Below, in pieces: positions 1 through 5,355 of a DNA stretch of 5,427 nt (position 1 is the stretch's first letter; every line of letters starts with the position of its first letter). Source of the stretch: an uncultured Fibrobacterota bacterium. Its GTDB lineage: Bacteria > Fibrobacterota > Chitinivibrionia > Chitinivibrionales > Chitinispirillaceae. The DNA lies in contig CAISVC010000029.1 in the NCBI GenBank assembly GCA_903888815.1, positions 1 through 5,427 on the forward strand, given 5' to 3'. The notes beneath the pieces are model-generated. The model made no database searches. It had not been told where the DNA came from and saw only the letters and a list, made by a program, of their open reading frames with translations. A program made the position numbers and the translations under genes.

Positions 1-1350
1 GCTGTCGTACAAAAGCATAAAATTCGGATTGAGCTCATTGAAAAGAAACTTCCAGGTACCAATACAGAATCTCTATCCCGGATCAGCGGTCCGGGGTGGA
101 TAAAAAAGATCATTGGTGCAATATCCGCGCAGTTCCAGGCAGTTGTCTTCAGGCATACTGTCGATAATAGCTCTCAAAAAACCGTTCTCGTATCGCCCCA
201 GGTATTTGCGCGCATAGGGAAAGCGCTCATGACCGAGGCAGAAAAACGGAGCGTTACGATTGTATCGACAGAACCTGACCGCTGCGAACAGGCCGCCTCT
301 TTATATACGCTGTATGGCGACAGCGTTTCGGTTTTTGCGCGGCTACAGCTTTACAGGAAAGTAATGGCCGGGTTCAGACAGATCCCTGCATTAGCCTGGA
401 GCGGAGAATTCACGAAAGACGGAATCGATTACGGCCCGATTGCCTGCGAGATGCTCCAATGCGGTCTTAAAAAATATCTATGGCAGGAATGCTTCAGTCT
501 GCTGCTCCTGGACGAGGCAATCAGAAAAGTACACCCGAAATCCCTGCTGGTCCTGTATGATCACGGTATTTTCGAGGCCTGCAGCGTCCAGCTTGCAAAA
601 CGGCACGGGGTGAAAACCGTGACGCTGCAGCACGGCATCAGCAACAGGGACATCCCGGGTTATTTCCCCCTGACTTCCGATTGTATAGCCTGCTGGGGAG
701 AAAAGGAGAGGGAAACGCTTGCCGCGCAGGGCATACCTTCCGAAAGAATCATTGTCACCGGATATCCCGCGTTCGATAACATGTGGCAGCAGAGCGAAGA
801 ACCGAAACCCGGTTTTATTAATGTTGACCGGAAACCGACCAGAGTACTGATCGCAACCCAGGGCGTGCAGGCATCGGTCGAATGGCGGCTTGCGCTCACA
901 CCCACTGCCCGGATCATCCGCGCACTCATCAAGCTCGGTCTTCCGGAAGAAAAGTATTTTTTAACTTTCCGGCTCCACCCGAACGAGCAGCTTATCCCGG
1001 CAATGCGTGCCATGGCCGGACAGGCGGGTATTACTATCACCAAGGGAGAGCCGCTCGACCGGCAGTTCGCACAGACCGATGTGGTGGTCACACAGTTTTC
1101 CACCATCGGGTTCGAGGCACTCCTGGCAGACAAGGCGCTGGTGTCGCTCAACTGGGCAAGTGACGATGAATTGATACCCTTTGCAAAGAGCGGGGTCGCG
1201 GCGCGGTCGAAATGTCCTGAGGATTTTCCCGGAGCGCTGGAAAAAGCTATCAGTCTGCAGAGCACCGGACGTGAGGCCAGGAGCGCTTTCTTATCAACGT
1301 ACCTCTGCGGCAAGGGTGCATCTGCGCGATTGATGGACCTGCTTTTGTGA
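1..1350 (+). CDS. Predicted GT-B-like surface polysaccharide transferase, 5'-partial
   Basis: The reading frame is open from base 1 to the TGA at 1348-1350, giving 449 visible residues; the true start lies upstream of the window. The first ATG in frame (229) is internal: the 76 codons before it are open and read like ordinary protein, and no Shine-Dalgarno precedes it. Visible motifs fit the second half of a GT-B-like protein of the CDP-glycerol glycerophosphotransferase, capsule (KpsS-like) or UDP-GlcNAc 2-epimerase-like type. These are a Leu-Gln-His-Gly segment (625-636), a Trp-Gly-Glu-Lys pair-of-domains signature (about 694-705), an Arg-Leu-His-Pro segment (970-981) and a Thr-Gln-Phe-Ser-Thr-Ile-Gly-Phe-Glu segment (1090-1116). 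The last resembles the nucleotide-binding (D/Q)-(Y/F)-S-S/T motif of these families. No membrane segment is evident in the visible part. It lies 22 bp upstream of the spsF-like gene, so a role in transferring or processing a surface sugar is likely. Donor and acceptor cannot be told. GT-B assignment is fairly secure, the exact family is not. Confidence 0.78.
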   Translation, partial: AVVQKHKIRIELIEKKLPGTNTESLSRISGPGWIKKIIGAISAQFQAVVFRHTVDNSSQKTVLVSPQVFARIGKALMTEAEKRSVTIVSTEPDRCEQAASLYTLYGDSVSVFARLQLYRKVMAGFRQIPALAWSGEFTKDGIDYGPIACEMLQCGLKKYLWQECFSLLLLDEAIRKVHPKSLLVLYDHGIFEACSVQLAKRHGVKTVTLQHGISNRDIPGYFPLTSDCIACWGEKERETLAAQGIPSERIIVTGYPAFDNMWQQSEEPKPGFINVDRKPTRVLIATQGVQASVEWRLALTPTARIIRALIKLGLPEEKYFLTFRLHPNEQLIPAMRAMAGQAGITITKGEPLDRQFAQTDVVVTQFSTIGFEALLADKALVSLNWASDDELIPFAKSGVAARSKCPEDFPGALEKAISLQSTGREARSAFLSTYLCGKGASARLMDLLL

Positions 1351-1357
1351 ACCATTC

Positions 1358-1363
1358 AAAGGA
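1358..1363 (+). promoter_or_regulatory. Ribosome binding site of spsF-like gene
   Basis: AAAGGA lies 9 nt before the ATG at 1373, in the 22 bp gap after the preceding stop codon. It supports that ATG as the start. The gap is too short for a convincing promoter or terminator, so the gene is probably cotranscribed with the one before it. Confidence 0.7.
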
Positions 1364-1372
1364 AATTGCAGC

Positions 1373-2119
1373 ATGACCGGCATTATCATTCAGGCAAGGA
1401 CAGGGTCCACGCGGCTGCCGGGAAAAGTGCTGTTCCCGTTCGGCCCCTCCACCATGCTTGAATACTGCATAAACCGCACCCTGCTTTCAAGGCTGGCCGA
1501 CACGGTGATTGTCGCCACCACCACGGACCCGGACGACGACGCCATTCAGAAGCTCTGCGAAAAGAAAGGCGTGCCCGTTTACCGGGGCCCGGAAAACGAC
1601 GTGCTGCAGCGCTACATTGATGCCGCGCAGCATTTCGGCATACAAGTGGTTGTCCGTGTCTGCGCCGACAACCCGTTCATCGACCCCTCGTATATTGACC
1701 GGCTTATCGAAGCATATACCCGGAAACCGGCGGATTATTACTCGTTCCAATTCAGCAGCGGAGTGCCCGCGATCATGAGCCCGATCGGCTTTTTCGGGGA
1801 GCTGGTGACGCTGAAGGCCCTGCTGTCCGTGAAGAGCAATAATGCCCCGCCGCAGTTCTTTGAACATGTCACCCAGTATGTTTACCGGCATCCTGAGCGG
1901 TATTCGGTACGCTACCTTCCGGTCCCGGCCGGACTTGAATCGGCCCGGATCCGCCTGACCGTTGACACAAAAGAGGACTACGCTGTTGCGCTAAAAGCCG
2001 GACGGATGATTGGCTTTGATGTTTCGGTTTCAGCTTCGGCCGTGTACCGGGCTGTTCTGAAACGCCCCGATCTCATGAAAAAAATGCACGATCAAATACA
2101 ATCCAACCCGAAGGCATAA
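1373..2119 (+). CDS. spsF: SpsF-like cytidylyltransferase family protein
   Basis: A 248-residue protein of the SpsF / CMP-Kdo and acylneuraminate cytidylyltransferase family, cytoplasmic, expected to move a nucleotidyl group from a nucleoside triphosphate (usually CTP) onto a sugar acid. The N-terminal nucleotide-binding signature is very clear: residues 6-20 contain Q-A-R-T-G-S-T-R-L-P-G-K. Also visible are a C-A-D-N-P segment (residues 97-101) at the place of the metal-binding Asp (SpsF proteins usually have G-D-C-P here), an E-H-V-T segment (164-167) and R-L-T-V-D-T (194-199) with the second conserved Asp. Length matches the family, usually about 240-250 residues. The ATG is supported by AAAGGA 9 nt upstream. 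The stop is 3 bp before the synthase gene, so the two are surely coupled; SpsF-SpsE pairs are a common arrangement in spore-coat, flagellin-glycosylation and O-antigen loci. The exact sugar substrate of SpsF-type enzymes is poorly defined, so CMP-nonulosonate synthesis is an inference from context. Confidence 0.9.
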   Translation: MTGIIIQARTGSTRLPGKVLFPFGPSTMLEYCINRTLLSRLADTVIVATTTDPDDDAIQKLCEKKGVPVYRGPENDVLQRYIDAAQHFGIQVVVRVCADNPFIDPSYIDRLIEAYTRKPADYYSFQFSSGVPAIMSPIGFFGELVTLKALLSVKSNNAPPQFFEHVTQYVYRHPERYSVRYLPVPAGLESARIRLTVDTKEDYAVALKAGRMIGFDVSVSASAVYRAVLKRPDLMKKMHDQIQSNPKA

Positions 2120-2122
2120 GAC

Positions 2123-3202
2123 ATGTCGAAAATCGAAGATCTCTTTAAAAGCAAAAAAGACGGGAAGACCTGTATCATCGCCGAAGTCGGCCAGAACCAC
2201 AACGGCGACATGAAGACCGCAAAGCAGCTCATCGATATGGCAGCCATGCCCGTATTCGACCGGTGGGACAATGCGGCGCTGCCCGGGGTCGACGCGATCA
2301 AGTTTACCAAACGCGATCTTGCCATGGAACTGACCGACGAGGCGATGGACCGGCCGTACGATTCGCCCCACTCGTTCGGCCGTACGTACGGCGACCACCG
2401 GAAGGCGCTCGAGCTCACCGAAGCGCAGCATGCCGAACTGTGCGATTATGCGCATGAAAAGGGGCTTGCGTTCGTCGACACGCTCTGCGCGCCGGAAAAC
2501 GTCCGTATGCTTGACAAGGTAGACATTGATGCGGTCAAAATCGCTTCGCGCGACTGCGACAACGTTCCGCTGCTGCAGGCCGTGGCAAGCAGCCGCAAAC
2601 CAGTCATTATTTCCACGGGCATGGTCACGTACGAAAAAATCGACCGCGCGCTCAACGTCCTCGAACAGGCCGGGGCCGACAGGATAGCCATTCTGCACTG
2701 CATCTCCGAATATCCGGCCCGGTACGAAAACATCAACCTGCGCAATATCGGAGAGATGCAGCGCCGGTACCCCGGCCGGGTGATCGGCTATTCCGACCAT
2801 TCGATCGGCATCGTCATGCCCGGAGTCGCCGTGGCCCTCGGCGCGCGGATCATCGAAAAACACATTACCCTGAACCATAATATGAAGGGCTCGGACCATG
2901 CCGGATCGCTTGAACCCGAAGGACTCTGGAGAATGGTGCGCGACATCAGGAACATCGAGCGCGCCATGGGGTCAAAAGAGAAAATGGTCCCTGATTCGGT
3001 GAAAAAAACAAGGATCAAGCTTGCACGGTCGCTCGCTTCGGCAAAATCAATCCCGAAGGGACATGCGCTTGTTGAACAGGACCTCTGCATGCTGAGCCCG
3101 GGAGACGGCCTCGCGTGGGATGAACGGAATAAAATTCTCGGTAAAAAAGCGAAAAAAGATATTCCGTCGCACGCAACCATAAGGATCGACGACGTTGAAT
3201 AA
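2123..3202 (+). CDS. spsE: N-acetylneuraminate synthase family protein (NeuB/SpsE type)
   Basis: A 359-residue cytoplasmic enzyme of the NeuB/SpsE family, which condenses phosphoenolpyruvate with an N-acetylmannosamine-like or mannose-like sugar (or its 6-phosphate) to make a nine-carbon nonulosonic acid. A TIM-barrel domain occupies about residues 15-285. It shows A-E-V-G-Q-N-H-N-G (20-28), D-A-I-K-F (57-61), V-K-I-A-S (138-142), H-C-I-S-E-Y-P (192-198), G-Y-S-D-H-S (222-227) and I-E-K-H-I-T-L (244-250), followed by D258-H259 and S-L-E-P (262-265). These match the PEP, sugar and metal ligands known for NeuB. A C-terminal SAF/antifreeze-like domain follows (about 301-359), with A-R-S-L at its start and P-G-D-G-L (326-330). 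Two deviations stand out: about 11 extra residues before D-A-I-K-F, and Ser325 where many NeuB proteins have Arg in an R-P-G segment. The ATG has AAGG 8 nt upstream, inside the end of spsF. Whether it makes neuraminic, Kdn, legionaminic or another acid cannot be read from sequence alone. Confidence 0.93.
   Translation: MSKIEDLFKSKKDGKTCIIAEVGQNHNGDMKTAKQLIDMAAMPVFDRWDNAALPGVDAIKFTKRDLAMELTDEAMDRPYDSPHSFGRTYGDHRKALELTEAQHAELCDYAHEKGLAFVDTLCAPENVRMLDKVDIDAVKIASRDCDNVPLLQAVASSRKPVIISTGMVTYEKIDRALNVLEQAGADRIAILHCISEYPARYENINLRNIGEMQRRYPGRVIGYSDHSIGIVMPGVAVALGARIIEKHITLNHNMKGSDHAGSLEPEGLWRMVRDIRNIERAMGSKEKMVPDSVKKTRIKLARSLASAKSIPKGHALVEQDLCMLSPGDGLAWDERNKILGKKAKKDIPSHATIRIDDVE
3181..3185 (+). promoter_or_regulatory. 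Ribosome binding site selecting a TTG start
   Basis: AAGGA, inside the last codons of the synthase gene, lies 9 nt before the TTG at 3195. It decides the start of the HAD gene. The next in-frame ATG (3231) falls inside the catalytic motif I and would remove the nucleophile Asp, and no ATG or GTG lies between. Confidence 0.72.
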
Positions 3203-3956
3203 GGGACCGGTCAAAGGGGTTATTTTCGACATGGGAGACGTGCTCTTCGACGCCACGGTATGGCGGAAATGGCTGCACCGCGAGATCCTGAACCTCGGCT
3301 TCACCTTTACCTATGAAAAGTTGTTTGAGCAGTGGGACGCCATGCTCGTCGATGTCTGCCTCGGCAGAAAGGACTACGGGCTTGCGCTGAACGATTTTTT
3401 CCGGAACATCGGTTTGACCGTACCGCAGATCAGAGAATTGAACCGCAGGAGTTTGCGCATGAAGGAAGAGGCGGAAAAAAAGCGGGTGTTGTTTCCGGGC
3501 GTGTCTGAAACTCTTGCCGTTTTGAAAAAGGGCGGAATTTCATGCGCGCTTTTAAGCGATACCGAGAGCACCGAATCGAAAATCCGGTCGATGCTTGACA
3601 AGCTGCATATCAACCGGTTTTTCAGCGTCGTCGTATGTTCAATCGATATCGGGCATGTCAAACCTTCACCGCAGTCTTACAGGCTAACGCTCGACCGGAT
3701 GGGAGTATCGGCAAACAAGGCGCTGTTTGTGGGACATGATGATGACGAACTCAAAGGCGCGCAGGAAATCGGCATTACGCCCATGGCCTTCAACTATGCG
3801 GGAACCCTTTTTTCAAAGAATGCAATTGCGTCCTTTGACGAAATCCCGGAAATTGTTTTTGGCAGGTCTCGCAAAAAGCCCGGTTGGAGATGGGATGCAA
3901 AAGCCATGGAATACAGCCGGATAATTGAACGGACAATAGCAAAAAAATCCGGTTGA
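3195..3956 (+). CDS. HAD-superfamily hydrolase (probable sugar phosphatase)
   Basis: A 253-residue protein with the complete set of haloacid-dehalogenase motifs. Motif I is V-I-F-D-M-G-D-V-L-F-D, with nucleophile Asp12. Motif II is L-L-S-D-T with Ser121, motif III is G-H-V-K-P-S-P with Lys156, and motif IV is F-V-G-H-D-D-D-E with acidic residues 182-184. A helical cap lies between motifs I and II (about residues 20-100), as in subfamily IA phosphatases. The residue two after the nucleophile is Gly14, not the usual acid/base Asp; the same DxG form occurs in YihX-like and related HAD proteins, so activity is not excluded. The start is TTG, overlapping the synthase stop by 8 bp, with AAGGA 9 nt upstream, which suggests translational coupling. 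A basic, tryptophan-containing tail follows residue 220. Placement right after a NeuB-type synthase suggests it dephosphorylates a nonulosonate-9-phosphate (as in Neu5Ac-9-P or Kdn-9-P routes) or a precursor; that is inference. It could instead be a general sugar-phosphate phosphatase. Confidence 0.88.
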   Translation: MNKGPVKGVIFDMGDVLFDATVWRKWLHREILNLGFTFTYEKLFEQWDAMLVDVCLGRKDYGLALNDFFRNIGLTVPQIRELNRRSLRMKEEAEKKRVLFPGVSETLAVLKKGGISCALLSDTESTESKIRSMLDKLHINRFFSVVVCSIDIGHVKPSPQSYRLTLDRMGVSANKALFVGHDDDELKGAQEIGITPMAFNYAGTLFSKNAIASFDEIPEIVFGRSRKKPGWRWDAKAMEYSRIIERTIAKKSG

Positions 3957-3973
3957 TTCGATAAACAGTACAC

Positions 3974-5146
3974 ATGAAAATATTGCTGGTTCAAAATTTT
4001 TATTCCGAAACGCTGACCGGTGGGGCAGTAACACTCTGCCGCGATCTGCGGCAAGCCCTTCGCGAGCGGGGCCATGAAATTCTTGTTCTTTGTGCCGGAC
4101 CAATGAACGATCAGACGGAAAATGTTTCATCGAAATTGCAGCATATAAAACCGGTGGATGATGCGAAAGAATTACGTACCTTAAAAGCACGGATTGAATG
4201 GCTATTGGTAAGCCGGCGCAATTACTTTATAACAAGGAGCGTTATTGGCTCTTTTAATCCTGATGTCGTTTATCTGCACAATCTTGAGTGGCTGACGAAT
4301 TCACCTCTTCTGGCCGCATTTGATTCAGGTAAAAGAGTAGTAGTACATGCCCACAATCATTCGTATGAAGATCTCTGGGGTGTAAAAACCGGTAAGGGCA
4401 GATATTTCAACAATATGATTTTTAAAACCGGTATTCCCTCAAGGAACGTGGAGGTAATAGCCGTCTCTAAAAGTATTGCCGTAGGCCTGACTCAAAACGG
4501 CTCCATAGAAAAGAAACGGATACACACCATATATAATGGAATTCCTGAAGAAACATTCAAGAACATCGACTTTTCAAGCGATCGGCCGTTAAAAGCGTTC
4601 TTTGCCGGGGCTATTTCATCGCACAAGGGCGTTCATATAGCCATAGAAGCCGTTGCAGCAGCCAGGAAAAAAGGCGTCCGTCTGGAACTGGAAATTGCGG
4701 GCCTGCCCGGAAATCCGGCATACTTCCATCAATGCAGACAAAAGGTAAAAGAGCTTGATGCTCTTTTGTTTGTAAAGTTTACAGGTCCATTGAGCAGGGA
4801 TGACGTATGGACAAAATTATCGAATGCACTGTTTCTGCTGTTTCCGTCTCTTTGTGAGGAAGCATTCGGGTTGATTGCCGTAGAGGCAATGGCAAACGGC
4901 GCTATTGTCATCGGCTCAAATCGAGGCGCTATCCCTGAGGTTGTCGGCGATTGCGGCTTTTTAAAGGAACCCACTCCCGAAGCTTTTAGCGAGGCCATAA
5001 CCGAAGTCGTTAATATGGACAAAACAGAAATAGCACGGTTGCGATTACGCGCTTTCCAGAGAGCGAAGGCGATGTTTGTGCTTGAAGACAGGATTGTTGA
5101 AATTGAAAAGGTTCTTTCTGGAAAAACTGGCAATAAAGACGTTTGA
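3974..5146 (+). CDS. Family 4 glycosyltransferase (GT-B fold)
   Basis: A 390-residue glycosyltransferase expected to transfer a sugar from a nucleotide donor to a growing glycan at the cytoplasmic face of the inner membrane. The N-terminal acceptor domain opens with M-K-I-L-L-V-Q and a glycine pair (T-G-G, residues 15-17), followed by R-G-H-E-I, and has H-A-H-N-H-S at 125-130. The C-terminal donor domain has F-A-G-A-I-S-S-H-K-G (210-219) and the E-x7-E element of retaining GT4 enzymes (Glu296 to Glu304 in E-A-F-G-L-I-A-V-E), then S-N-R-G-A-I-P-E-V (315-323). The Arg usually next to the glycine before the K-G motif is Ala213 here, while Lys218 is kept. The ATG at 3974 is the only possible start, since an in-frame TAA lies at 3962-3964, but no good Shine-Dalgarno is visible in the 17 bp gap. 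Translation probably relies on coupling to the preceding gene. Local G+C is lower than in spsF and neuB, so the gene may have a different history. Donor and acceptor sugars are unknown. Confidence 0.92.
   Translation: MKILLVQNFYSETLTGGAVTLCRDLRQALRERGHEILVLCAGPMNDQTENVSSKLQHIKPVDDAKELRTLKARIEWLLVSRRNYFITRSVIGSFNPDVVYLHNLEWLTNSPLLAAFDSGKRVVVHAHNHSYEDLWGVKTGKGRYFNNMIFKTGIPSRNVEVIAVSKSIAVGLTQNGSIEKKRIHTIYNGIPEETFKNIDFSSDRPLKAFFAGAISSHKGVHIAIEAVAAARKKGVRLELEIAGLPGNPAYFHQCRQKVKELDALLFVKFTGPLSRDDVWTKLSNALFLLFPSLCEEAFGLIAVEAMANGAIVIGSNRGAIPEVVGDCGFLKEPTPEAFSEAITEVVNMDKTEIARLRLRAFQRAKAMFVLEDRIVEIEKVLSGKTGNKDV
4747..4767 (+). repeat. Perfect intragenic inverted repeat, terminator-like
   Basis: AAAAGAGC (4747-4754) and GCTCTTTT (4760-4767) form a perfect 8-bp stem around a 5-nt loop (TTGAT) inside the GT4 gene. 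The right arm ends in a T-rich run, so the RNA could form a weak, potentially bidirectional terminator-like hairpin; only four of the eight pairs are in the GAGC core. It codes for the Lys-Glu-Leu-Asp-Ala-Leu-Leu region, so it may be chance. Confidence 0.4.
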
Positions 5147-5154
5147 GAAGTTGT

Positions 5155-5295
5155 ATGAATATCGCCGAAGAAAACAGAACTCTCGAAGAAAAAATTAAAA
5201 ACAAAAAGTTGATAGAGTACTGTAAACGGGGTATTCCGCCACATTTAGATTCCCAATCTGTATGTAACTTTTTGTACCATCTTATAATTAGGTGA
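5155..5295 (+). pseudogene. Short ORF, possible 5' remnant of an interrupted gene
   Basis: ATG at 5155, 8 bp after the GT4 stop, opens a 46-codon frame ending at TGA 5293-5295. A GAGAAG stretch (5145-5150) sits 4 nt upstream, a weak and close ribosome binding site. The peptide starts M-N-I-A-E-E-N-R and has a charged helix-like N-terminal half with R-G-I-P-P-H-L at residues 25-31. After about residue 35 the composition changes abruptly to very AT-rich DNA. The spacing after GT4 is what one expects for the next operon gene, and the loss of coding character suggests that gene was cut off here by an insertion or deletion. I do not recognise the family. It could also be a genuine small protein or a chance ORF. 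Confidence 0.35.
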
Positions 5296-5355
5296 TTATA
5301 AAGGATTTTGCACTAAATTTGATACCATTTTGACCAATTTTTCAAAGATAATTTC
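5260..5355. other. AT-rich noncoding junction with short repeats
   Basis: This stretch is strongly AT-rich (15 G+C among the 60 bases of 5281-5340) in contrast with everything to its left. It holds a 7-bp inverted repeat, TTATAAT (5282-5288) and ATTATAA (5295-5301), around a 6-nt loop. It also holds three imperfect copies of TTTG(N)ACCA(T/A), at 5271-5280, 5318-5328 and 5329-5338. No convincing paired -35/-10 promoter was found: TATAAT at 5283-5288 lacks a -35 at proper spacing, and TTGACC at 5330-5335 lacks a -10. The hairpin has no following T-run, so it is not a standard terminator. It could be the end of a mobile element or a regulatory region for the ORF starting at 5356. Confidence 0.45.

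Noticed and set aside
229..1350. ATG at 229 as the start of the first gene
   Set aside because: The frame is open from base 1 with normal coding character, and no ribosome binding site precedes 229; the gene begins outside the window.
660..1355. 231-codon open frame on the minus strand
   Set aside because: It is antisense to the GT-B-like gene, Ser/Arg-rich and without recognisable motifs.
2030..2899. 289-codon open frame on the minus strand
   Set aside because: It lies antisense to the clearly functional synthase gene; long antisense frames are expected in G+C-rich coding DNA, and the translation shows no known motif.
4729..5244. 171-codon open frame on the minus strand
   Set aside because: It is antisense to the GT4 gene, whose conserved motifs fix the coding strand; composition is Ser/Thr/Asn/Phe-rich as in shadow frames.
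5227..5247. R-G-I-P-P-H-L in the short ORF resembling the start of eukaryotic TBC (Rab-GAP) domains
   Set aside because: A seven-residue likeness in a 46-residue ORF within a bacterial operon is not evidence of homology.
5330..5352. TTGACC and GATAAT as a promoter for the 5356 ORF
   Set aside because: The spacer is only 11 nt and the -10-like box almost touches the start codon, which is not workable for a standard sigma-70 promoter.
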